Shown in pieces: positions 57,503 through 64,000 of a stretch of 64,000 bases of DNA; the first letter of the stretch is position 1, and every line of letters begins with the position of its first letter. A program made the translations under genes and the position numbers. The notes below the pieces were generated by a model. It ran no database searches and was not told the origin of the DNA. It saw only the letters and a program-made list of their open reading frames with translations. This stretch comes from Blastocatellia bacterium AA13 (GTDB lineage Bacteria > Acidobacteriota > Blastocatellia > UBA7656), in the NCBI GenBank assembly GCA_003222245.1, contig QHVH01000033.1, positions 1 to 64,000 of the forward strand, in the 5' to 3' direction.

Positions 57503-57791
57503 TCACAAATCCGTGCTGACAAGAGTAGCCTGTTCTTCAATGCTCTGCGCAATCAACATGCGATCAAAGGGGTCTTTGTGGTGAACCGGTAAGGCGTCGA
57601 GTGCCAGAACAATCCGTTAATGCCACGGGCCGGGTTCTGAAATCATCAATCTCTTGCTGACTTTCAAACTGGCGACGCTCAAGAGCAATTCGTTGGCGCC
57701 ATCCCTGAGAGCAAAAAAGGACGGTCGGCGAAAGTTTCTCCGGCTGATGTGCCCACCAGATGAAGATATGAGTGTCGAGCAAAAGTTTCAT
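57503..57791 (-). pseudogene. VapC-type PIN-domain toxin, frameshifted
   Basis: ATG 57791 starts KLLLDTHIFIWWAHQPEKLS, the N-terminus of PIN toxins with the first acidic residue. The frame is then lost. The C-terminal half reappears in another frame as LALDALPVHHKDPFDRMLIAQSIEEQATLVSTD, containing the hallmark DPFDRMLIAQ, and stops at 57503. At least two indels separate the halves and the central active-site segment is damaged, so the ribonuclease is probably dead. Its start overlaps the antitoxin stop by ATGA. Confidence 0.75.
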
Positions 57792-58021
57792 TCTCGTGGA
57801 AGCCAGAACTCGTTTGGTAAGGGTTCATCAAAATCCTCGCTCGTCCAGATTGCGCCTCGGTTGAGACCTGCAACACGCTTCTTTTTGGACTGATCTACTG
57901 GAACCAAACGCGCCACCGGCCTGCGGTCTTCCGTTATAACTACTTCGTTTCCGGCAAGAGTTTGCGCCAGCAAATCCTCCAGTTTATTCGGGACCTCCTC
58001 TACACTCACCGTCTGAGTCAT
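57788..58021 (-). CDS. Phd/VapB-family antitoxin
   Basis: The 77-residue protein begins TQTVSVEEVPNKLEDLLAQTLAGNEVVITEDRRPVARLVPV, the Phd/YefM DNA-binding domain, followed by a tail (EDFDEPLPNEFWL) that would bind a PIN toxin. ATG 58021 overlaps the stop of the upstream membrane-protein gene (ATGA), so it is preferred to ATG 58030. The partner toxin is broken, so the antitoxin survives as an orphan or as a regulator of the operon. Confidence 0.85.
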   Translation of the reverse strand: MTQTVSVEEVPNKLEDLLAQTLAGNEVVITEDRRPVARLVPVDQSKKKRVAGLNRGAIWTSEDFDEPLPNEFWLPRE

Positions 58022-58263
58022 ACGCGGCATCCTTTCAGTATCGCCTTTGCTTGATCGATAACGATATCTTTTTCTGCCCTGATGTCAGATCGCCGGCCCA
58101 GTGCGTGATATTGGAGGAACGCAGCGACGACCAACGTGAAGACAATCGTCAGTATGTGGGCAATATCAAAATCCTTTTTGAAGGTTAGATCGAGGAACTG
58201 ACGTGCAATGAGACCAATGGTCAATCCAATGATGAAGAAAACTCCCGACCATATCCATTTCAT
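58018..58263 (-). CDS. Small membrane protein in DUF4325 operon
   Basis: The 81-residue protein has two predicted transmembrane helices (WSGVFFIIGLTIGLIARQF and IAHILTIVFTLVVAAFLQYH) with a basic linker (FKKDFD) and a charged C-terminus (RAEKDIVIDQAKAILKG). I know no name for it. Its start overlaps the DUF4325 stop and its stop overlaps the antitoxin start, both as ATGA, so it is a genuine co-translated member of the chain. Confidence 0.7.
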   Translation of the reverse strand: MKWIWSGVFFIIGLTIGLIARQFLDLTFKKDFDIAHILTIVFTLVVAAFLQYHALGRRSDIRAEKDIVIDQAKAILKGCRV

Positions 58264-58616
58264 TTGGCGTCATCAATATAGCGCAGGATCTCTTCTACTA
58301 GGTACGGTTCTTCGTCAGATTTAAGCCGCAGATGATCTCTCACCTTCTGAGAGCCGAATTCGCGTGCCAGACCGCCGAAAGCAGCCTCGAGAAAGGACGT
58401 AGCATATCCTTCCGTACCGTCAAGATCGACGAAAAGGATTGTATTATCGTCGGTGATCGCGCGCAAAAAACCAGGTCTAAGAACGTTTTCTTTAAACTTT
58501 TCGCCGGAGAAGTTGTCCTCTCCCCTGGCGCGGGGGCCAGGTGTTTCGGAAAAGTCTTTTGCCACAACGATCTGTAAACTCGTCTGACTGTTCGTCTGTA
58601 GTTGTTCACTTGCCAT
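58260..58616 (-). CDS. DUF4325 STAS-like protein
   Basis: The 118-residue protein contains the DUF4325 pattern: LRPGFLRAITDDNTILFVDLDGTEGYATSFLEAAFGGLAREFG and a closing SDEEPYLVEEILRYI. DUF4325 proteins have a STAS-like fold and often sit beside a histidine-kinase-like ATPase in uncharacterised, possibly defence-related or regulatory modules; no such ATPase is present here. It is the first gene of a four-gene chain linked by 4-bp overlaps. Confidence 0.8.
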   Translation of the reverse strand: MASEQLQTNSQTSLQIVVAKDFSETPGPRARGEDNFSGEKFKENVLRPGFLRAITDDNTILFVDLDGTEGYATSFLEAAFGGLAREFGSQKVRDHLRLKSDEEPYLVEEILRYIDDAK

Positions 58617-58690
58617 GGTCTAGCTCCCAGTAGATCATTGTGCCTCGAAAGCGCGGCTCAATGAGTCTCGATTCTCCAGTGGAAACATTA

Positions 58691-58728
58691 GCATATACGT
58701 CGTTACTGAGCATATACATCGTTACTGA
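58691..58728. repeat. 19-bp tandem duplication
   Basis: GCATATACGTCGTTACTGA (58691-58709) is followed by a copy with one mismatch (58710-58728). It lies where the C-terminal part of the truncated GNAT gene would be expected. Confidence 0.6.
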
Positions 58729-58734
58729 TAATAA

Positions 58735-58989
58735 TCAAATTGCATGGAATCGTGACGACCCGATTATCTGTCCGTCTTTGGAATCGATGGCGATCAGAGC
58801 GCCTCCGGATTCCAATGCCTCGCGAAAGAATGCCTGAAAGACTTCTTCTTTATAGCGATCTGTTGCTGGATGCTGTTCCCAGATGAGCGGGTCCGCGGCG
58901 ACGGAATAAAGGGCGCGATAATCCTCCGGCAATAGCGGCCTGAGCTGGAGGATCGTGCCTTTCAAGACGGGTTGGAGATCAAAGGGCAT
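58735..58989 (-). pseudogene. GNAT acetyltransferase, N-terminal part only
   Basis: ATG 58989 starts PFDLQPVLKGTILQLRPLLPEDYRALYSVAADPLIWEQHP, as in RimJ-like GNAT proteins, and continues to GQIIGSSRFHAI before a stop at 58735. The acetyl-CoA-binding half that normally follows the GSSRF strand is missing, replaced by a 19-bp tandem repeat and non-homologous DNA. It is presumably inactive. Confidence 0.6.
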
Positions 58990-59068
58990 TCCTGATTCTA
59001 TCCTCAAGCCTGAGCTTCACAAATCTTCGCGAAATCGACCCGAGTAGCGCATTGGTTCATTATCTCTG

Positions 59069-59746
59069 TTAGCGCGAGGTGCTCAAATTCGACTTTAAGG
59101 TTGACGAAGGGCAGAGCGATTCGAGTACGCAGTCGGCGCACAGAGGGGTGCGGGCCTTGCAGATTTTTCGACCGTGGTAGATCAAGAGGTGAGAGAAATC
59201 TACCCAGTCTTTCTTTGGAACATATTTGATTAAATCCTGCTCGATCTTTTCGGGCTGAGTGTTCTCTGTAAGCCCGAGCCTCTGAGACAGTCGTGAGACG
59301 TGCGTGTCCACCACAACCCCTGAAGCTATTCCAAAGGCATTCCCCATTACGACGTTGGCCGTCTTCCGAGCGACGCCCGGCAGCTCAAGCAGATCTTCCA
59401 TTGATTCCGGGACCTTGCCGCCGTAATTTTCGAGAATCATTTTGCAGGCGCCTTGAATCGATTTCGCTTTGTTCCGAAAGAATCCAGTCGAGCGAATATC
59501 GTTCTCGATCTCTTCTCGCGGAGCGTTTACAAAATCGGTGCAGCTTCGATACTTCCTGAAGAGATCAGCCGTGACGATATTGACGCGCTCGTCCGTACAT
59601 TGCGCTGAAAGAATCGTAGCGATCAGGAGCTCGAGCGGATTGGAGTGAATGAGGCTGCAGTGGGCGTCCGGGTATTCTTTTCTGAGCCTGCTTACTACCT
59701 GTTTGGCTCTGTGCTTGAGATCGGGAGCTTCGCTTTTTTGCTTCAT
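59069..59746 (-). CDS. nth: Endonuclease III
   Basis: The 225-residue DNA glycosylase/AP lyase removes oxidised pyrimidines. The helix-hairpin-helix reads LPGVARKTANVVMGNAFG with the catalytic Lys, and the catalytic Asp is in VVVDTHVSRL. The [4Fe-4S] loop CKARTPLCADCVLESLC is intact. Length is typical. The start overlaps the pepP stop (ATGA), so the two are co-translated. Confidence 0.96.
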   Translation of the reverse strand: MKQKSEAPDLKHRAKQVVSRLRKEYPDAHCSLIHSNPLELLIATILSAQCTDERVNIVTADLFRKYRSCTDFVNAPREEIENDIRSTGFFRNKAKSIQGACKMILENYGGKVPESMEDLLELPGVARKTANVVMGNAFGIASGVVVDTHVSRLSQRLGLTENTQPEKIEQDLIKYVPKKDWVDFSHLLIYHGRKICKARTPLCADCVLESLCPSSTLKSNLSTSR

Positions 59747-61065
59747 ACGCGCATGGTTCGCTCGATGTCTGAGATAGCCCGCGGAAGGCCTGATGAGAGT
59801 ACGTCTCTTCCATCGGCGGTGACCAAAACATCGTCTTCTATTCTGATTCCGATGCCGCGATAGCGAGGCTCTACCTGTTGATCGTAGGCGGATACATATA
59901 GTCCGGGCTCGATCGTCAGCACCATTCCCGGCTCCAATTTGCGAGACTCGTCTCCGATGGTATACATGCCGACGTCGTGGACGTCCATTCCGAGCCAGTG
60001 ACTGGTTCTATGCATGTAGAATCGCTTGAACTCTTCTTTTTCTATAAGGCTCGATACCTCGCCTTTGAGCAAGCCCAGCCGAACAAGGCCTTCGGTCAGA
60101 ATTTGAACTGCGCGATTGTGCGGATCTACGAACCGAGCGCCGGGCCGCACGGCTTCGATTCCCGCCTCTTCGGCTGCTAAAACCAGCTCGTAGAGCTCCG
60201 CCTGTTCTTTGCTGAAGACGCCGTCGGCGGGATATGTCCGGGTGACGTCACCCGCGAAGTAGCCGTATTCGGCGCCGGAATCGATCAGGAGCAGCTCTCC
60301 TTTTTGAAGCTGCCTTCGATTGCTGGTGTAGTGCAGCGTCGTCGAATTGACTCCGGAAGCTACTATGGGGGGAAACGCGTGCCGAGGGCTGCCGTATTTG
60401 GCATAGACGTATCTCAACTCCGCATCGATTTCGTACTCGTAGACACCCGGCTTGATGACCGATCGAGCCGCGGCGTGCCCTTTGCACGTGATGTCGACGG
60501 CTCTTCTCAAGGTCTCAAGTTCGGAGGCGCTCTTTACGAGCCTCGCCTCGTGAAGCAATCCGGCGGGGTCGATCACGGCCGCGGGCCCTGCTCCCTTGCG
60601 CTGGCGTTCTCGCTGAAAATACCGCATCAGTCGGACGACTCTGGAGTCGGCGTCCGAATTGGCTCCGAAGCGATAGTAGATGCGATCGGCTTTCGCAAGC
60701 AGTCCGGGAAGCTCCTGGTCAAGTTTATCGATTGTGAATGCCGCATCGGCGCCGTAGTCGCTAATCGCGCCTTCGACTCCGGCACGCTTGCCGGTCCAGA
60801 CCTCCGCCGAATCGTCTCGGGGCTGAACGAACATCACGAATCGATGTTGAGGGTGATCGGGAACTAATACCGCGAGGCAACTCGGCTCTTCAAAACCCGT
60901 CAAATAGTAGAGATCGGAATCCTGGCGATATTCGAATTCGACATCCATATTGCGAACGGCGGTTGGAGCCGATGCAAACAGCGCGGCGCCCCCTTGAATC
61001 CCTTTCATGAACTCTTCGCGTCTCTCTTTGAAAGCGCCCGTCGATGCGCTCGGTGTGGCAGTCAT
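59743..61065 (-). CDS. pepP: Xaa-Pro aminopeptidase (M24B)
   Basis: The 440-residue enzyme removes N-terminal residues in front of proline. The N-terminal domain includes VEFEYRQDSDLYYLTGFEEP. The pita-bread catalytic domain keeps all metal ligands: LLIDSGAEYGYFAGDVTRTYP (two Asp), HRTSHWLGMDVHDVG (His), LTIEPGLYV (Glu) and GIGIRIEDDVLVT (Glu). It is a cytoplasmic housekeeping peptidase, in an operon with nth. Confidence 0.94.
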   Translation of the reverse strand: MTATPSASTGAFKERREEFMKGIQGGAALFASAPTAVRNMDVEFEYRQDSDLYYLTGFEEPSCLAVLVPDHPQHRFVMFVQPRDDSAEVWTGKRAGVEGAISDYGADAAFTIDKLDQELPGLLAKADRIYYRFGANSDADSRVVRLMRYFQRERQRKGAGPAAVIDPAGLLHEARLVKSASELETLRRAVDITCKGHAAARSVIKPGVYEYEIDAELRYVYAKYGSPRHAFPPIVASGVNSTTLHYTSNRRQLQKGELLLIDSGAEYGYFAGDVTRTYPADGVFSKEQAELYELVLAAEEAGIEAVRPGARFVDPHNRAVQILTEGLVRLGLLKGEVSSLIEKEEFKRFYMHRTSHWLGMDVHDVGMYTIGDESRKLEPGMVLTIEPGLYVSAYDQQVEPRYRGIGIRIEDDVLVTADGRDVLSSGLPRAISDIERTMRV

Positions 61066-61332
61066 CGTTAACCTCGCTCGATCTGTTTGAATTTGCGCCT
61101 ACTATATCGACGCCTGGGGACTTTCTCAAGGATGTGTAGATCGGCGCTTGTGATCACAGGAGGGGCAATAGAATTACTTCTCAGTTTTCTAATGGCTTTG
61201 ACTGATGTCCAGATCAGAATGCCGGATCACGCATGCCAGGTCACGAATGCTGGATCAGGTCGGCGCGTCGCGAGATTTGTATTAGAATAGGCTGCTTCAT
61301 ACGACTGCGATCCAAACAAAGGTCCTAATCCA
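61066..61332. other. Divergent promoter region between pepP and the DNA polymerase
   Basis: The 267 bp contain no supported gene. Three copies of a loose CCAGATCA/CCGGATCA/CCAGGTCA-type motif occur near 61209-61260; they are too variable to call an operator. Confidence 0.4.
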
Positions 61333-63081
61333 TTGACATCCGACCAATACAAACTTATTACGACTGCTGCTGAATTAGATGAATCGGTCGCGGCTCTGTC
61401 ACGCTGCCGAGTTATCGGAGCCGACACCGAGACCACGGGTTTGGATCCGTTTACCAGTCGCGTTCGCTTGCTTCAGCTCGCAACTCCGGATCAAGTATTC
61501 ATAATCGATCTCTTTAAAGTGAGGGCGCTGGATCACGCAGGTCTCAGAACCTTGCTTACCGGCGACGAGCCGGTGAAGGTGCTTCACAATGCAAAGTTCG
61601 ATGTGAAGATGCTCCTTCATCATTTCAAGCTGGAGACCGGCGGAGTATTCGATACGTTGCTGGCGAGCAAGCTGGTAGCGGCCGGAGGCGACGTGGGTCA
61701 CGGACTCGCGGCGGTATCGGACCGGCACCTCGGCGTCGAGGTAGACAAATCGGCGCAGATGAGCGACTGGTCGGGCGAGATCAGCGAAGAACAACATCGG
61801 TACGCCGCCAAGGATGCGGCCCTCATGCTTCCGCTTCATGAGAAGCTTTCCGGTGATCTTGAAAGACTCGGATTGAATGAGGTTGCCCGCATTGAGTTTG
61901 AATGTGTGCTGCCGTTATCCGCTCTGGAACTGGCCGGAATGTCTATCGACGCGGATTGCTGGAAGAAGCAGCTCGAGGATGTGAGGCGGGCGCACGCCCT
62001 GACGGCTACGGCTTTGAAGTCTCAGCTCGCGGCGGGCGTCGCACAACTTTCTTTATTCGGCGAACCCGACATCAATCTCGACAGTCCGGCCCAGGTCACG
62101 GAAGCCTTGGCGGGAATGGGGATCAAGCTGGAGGGCACGCGCAACTGGCAGTTGCAGCCGTTCGCCGTCCGATATCCTGTTATTCACCTACTGCTCGAGT
62201 ATCGAGCGCTGCAGAAGTCGCTGAGCAGTTACGGCGAATCGATGCTGTCGCACGTCAACCCGGTGACGCGCCGTCTTCATCCGGACTTTCACCAGATCGG
62301 CGCGACCGGCGGCCGCATGAGCTGTTCGGATCCGAATCTTCAGCAGGTGCCGAACTCGCCGGAATACCGCTCATGTTTTCGCGCCGAACCCGGCCGCAAA
62401 CTCGTGATCGCGGACTATTCGCAGATCGAGCTACGCATATTGGCGGACTGGTCTCAGGACGTAGCTCTTGTGAAGGCGCTTGTATCCGGCGAGGATCTTC
62501 ACTGCGTGACCGCGAGCCAGATGTTGGGAATAAAACTCGAGGAGGTCAGCAAGGATCAACGCGCGGCCGCCAAGCAGCTCAACTACGGAATAATGTACGG
62601 CCTGGGCGCGCAGGGTCTGGCGAACCGAATCGACTGTTCGATAGAACAAGCCGAAGAACTGCTGCATAAGTATTTTGCTACGTACAGCGGGGTCGCGGCG
62701 TGGCTTCGAGAAGCCGCGAATAAAGCGATTGGAGACCACGAGTCGCGGACGCGCTCCGGGCGATTGATATATTTTAACTTCGACGCAAACGACCGCGCTC
62801 AGGTCGCGGCGATGCAGCGGTTGGGCAAGAACAGTCCGATTCAAGGAACCAGCGCGGATATGATCAAACGCGCTTTGAGGCTGATTTATGAAGGGCTCAG
62901 GGGAATCGACGCCGCGATAGTCAACTGCATTCACGATGAGATCGTAGTCGAATCCGCGGAGACGGAAGCCGAGACCTGCGCCGCCATAGTGGAAAGAGAG
63001 ATGATCAAGGCTGCGCGTGAATTCATTCGAAGCGTACCGGTCTCCGTGGATACGGCAATCGCATCGGCCTGGCTTAAATAA
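61333..63081 (+). CDS. Compact DNA polymerase I (3'-5' exonuclease plus polymerase)
   Basis: The 582-residue protein combines a proofreading exonuclease and a family A polymerase but lacks the 5' nuclease domain of ordinary PolA (about 900 residues). Exo motifs are ADTETTGLDPF (Asp31, Glu33), HNAKFDVKML and YAAKDAALML. Polymerase motifs are A ADYSQIELRILA (near 362), B RAAAKQLNYGIMYG (near 412) and C CIHDEIVVE (near 534); all catalytic residues are present. The O-helix Tyr in NYG is as in T7-like enzymes. Start is TTG 61333 with AAAGG upstream. A repair or phage-derived role is possible; whether a full PolA exists elsewhere is unknown. Confidence 0.92.
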   Translation: MTSDQYKLITTAAELDESVAALSRCRVIGADTETTGLDPFTSRVRLLQLATPDQVFIIDLFKVRALDHAGLRTLLTGDEPVKVLHNAKFDVKMLLHHFKLETGGVFDTLLASKLVAAGGDVGHGLAAVSDRHLGVEVDKSAQMSDWSGEISEEQHRYAAKDAALMLPLHEKLSGDLERLGLNEVARIEFECVLPLSALELAGMSIDADCWKKQLEDVRRAHALTATALKSQLAAGVAQLSLFGEPDINLDSPAQVTEALAGMGIKLEGTRNWQLQPFAVRYPVIHLLLEYRALQKSLSSYGESMLSHVNPVTRRLHPDFHQIGATGGRMSCSDPNLQQVPNSPEYRSCFRAEPGRKLVIADYSQIELRILADWSQDVALVKALVSGEDLHCVTASQMLGIKLEEVSKDQRAAAKQLNYGIMYGLGAQGLANRIDCSIEQAEELLHKYFATYSGVAAWLREAANKAIGDHESRTRSGRLIYFNFDANDRAQVAAMQRLGKNSPIQGTSADMIKRALRLIYEGLRGIDAAIVNCIHDEIVVESAETEAETCAAIVEREMIKAAREFIRSVPVSVDTAIASAWLK

Positions 63082-63449
63082 CACAAGTAACGAGAATGTC
63101 GATTCGTCCATGTTCGGCGAGGACTCGGCGGAAGAGACGTTCACTTCATGGTCGTCGGTGTGATCGCACGGGTCCGGAATACCGCGGCCTCCCAGTTTCG
63201 TTGCAATACCGGTTGTGGATCGGATTCGACGCGCGTGGTTATTGAATTCCTTCCCGCGCTCCTCAATTGTTTCGGCCCGAAACCTCTGTTCAATAAATTT
63301 TCAGATCGAGAATTGTTACCTGCTTTCCAGGGGAATAGAGTTTGATTTAAGGAAGCCGGGACTCTTATCGATTTTGCTCTGTTTCTAATTTGTTTCTGTG
63401 TGTTAGAGTCTTTTATTTCTCACGAGCAGTATCGGGCAGTTAGAGAGCT
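63082..63449. other. Intergenic region before yceD
   Basis: No gene is supported in these 368 bp. The last 100 bp are AT-rich and presumably carry the yceD promoter, but no clear -35/-10 pair stands out. Confidence 0.4.
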
Positions 63450-63986
63450 ATGAGGATTCAGGTCAGTCAGATAAGCGAGAAAGACGGCTTAAGGCGCGAT
63501 TATCGGTTTCCCGAAGGAAAACCTGATTTAGTCGATCCGGATTGCTCTGTGGCAGGCGAATCCTCGCTCGGCTTGTTCGCCGAGCGGAGCGGCTCGGAAG
63601 TCAAACTCAGCGGTACTCTTCATGCCAAAATCCAATTCAACTGCGACCGGTGTCTCGAATCGGTGGTCCGCGCCGTTGACGAGGAATTCGATCTCTTCTA
63701 TATTCCCTCGTTCCAAAAAGGCGGTCTGAATGACGAGGCTGAGCTGACCGAAGAGGACTTGACCGTATCCTTTTATGAAGACGACTCGATAAACGTCGGC
63801 GACATTATGCGGGAACAGATCGAGCTGGTGTTGCCGATGTCAAAAGTGTGCGACGACGACTGCCGGGGGCTTTGTTCAGAGTGCGGCGTCAACTTGAATA
63901 AAATACAATGCTCCTGCCGGACTGCCGCCGTTGATCCTCGTCTCGCGGCGCTGAGGGATCTCGGCTTGCGAGATGATCCGAGATAG
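63450..63986 (+). CDS. yceD: YceD/DUF177 family protein
   Basis: The 178-residue protein has the DUF177 core: LSGTLHAKIQFNCDRCLE, then VGDIMREQIELVLPMSKVC and a cysteine-rich end CRGLCSECGVNLNKIQCSC suggestive of metal binding. In other bacteria yceD lies directly upstream of rpmF and is needed for normal 23S rRNA accumulation. The window ends 14 bp after its stop, so rpmF may follow but cannot be seen. Confidence 0.9.
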   Translation: MRIQVSQISEKDGLRRDYRFPEGKPDLVDPDCSVAGESSLGLFAERSGSEVKLSGTLHAKIQFNCDRCLESVVRAVDEEFDLFYIPSFQKGGLNDEAELTEEDLTVSFYEDDSINVGDIMREQIELVLPMSKVCDDDCRGLCSECGVNLNKIQCSCRTAAVDPRLAALRDLGLRDDPR

Positions 63987-64000
63987 ATTGCTTGGAATCG

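Noticed and set aside
61902-62669. 255-codon plus-strand frame inside the polymerase gene
   Set aside because: Overlaps the catalytic domain in another frame, with Arg/Gly-rich composition typical of a shadow frame.

Overview
The window is bacterial chromosome with moderately high GC. Gene content (rpsT, holA, lptE, leuS, nfo, nth, nadE, yceD, many secreted hydrolases, a mini microcompartment operon) fits an environmental Gram-negative bacterium. I infer Acidobacteriota (Blastocatellia-like); no marker here proves the taxonomy. Every protein name rests on motifs read by eye, with no database search.

Left flank (1-13.3 kb). A truncated minus-strand gene encodes a large secreted protein with a VQA-rich low-complexity stretch, LNG repeats and K319/PKD-type domains. 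It is followed by rpsT with a clear promoter, a holA-lptE pair, a UMF1-type MFS transporter, leuS, a broken DUF4926 gene, nfo, a PQQ-propeller protein, a methyltransferase, and tRNA-Arg(CCG) with a terminator.

Defence island (13.4-37.8 kb). After the tRNA come an intact DUF1778/GNAT toxin-antitoxin pair and the remains of a RelE-type pair. A WYL regulator lacking its N-terminus then overlaps cas3. The CRISPR-Cas system is type I-G (formerly I-U): cas3 with a C-terminal HD domain, csb3, csb1 (cas7), csb2 (cas5-cas6), an additional free-standing Csb2-C-terminal/Cas6-like gene, a cas4-cas1 fusion and cas2. The leader and one array of about 167 repeats (12.1 kb) follow directly. Decayed repeats at the right end show that new spacers enter on the left, next to cas2. 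A two-copy 37-bp direct repeat with a 34-bp gap sits immediately upstream of cas2.

Right flank (38.1-64 kb). An aminotransferase and a secreted GGCT-fold protein come first. A porin, periplasmic binding protein and multi-PAS chemoreceptor form a likely sensing cluster. Next are a class C beta-lactamase-like hydrolase, a D-aminoacylase-like amidohydrolase, a DUF1080 protein and a CocE-type hydrolase. A small microcompartment operon follows: an N-terminally short class II aldolase carrying a putative encapsulation peptide, a BMC-H shell protein and a BMC-P vertex protein. nadE comes next, then an AT-richer patch with palindromes and a membrane protein. A minus-strand chain of four overlapping genes (DUF4325, small membrane protein, Phd/VapB antitoxin, broken VapC) precedes nth-pepP, a compact DNA polymerase I without the 5' nuclease, and yceD.

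The window is rich in decaying accessory genes: DUF4926, RelE, WYL, cupredoxin, DUF433-type, VapC and GNAT.
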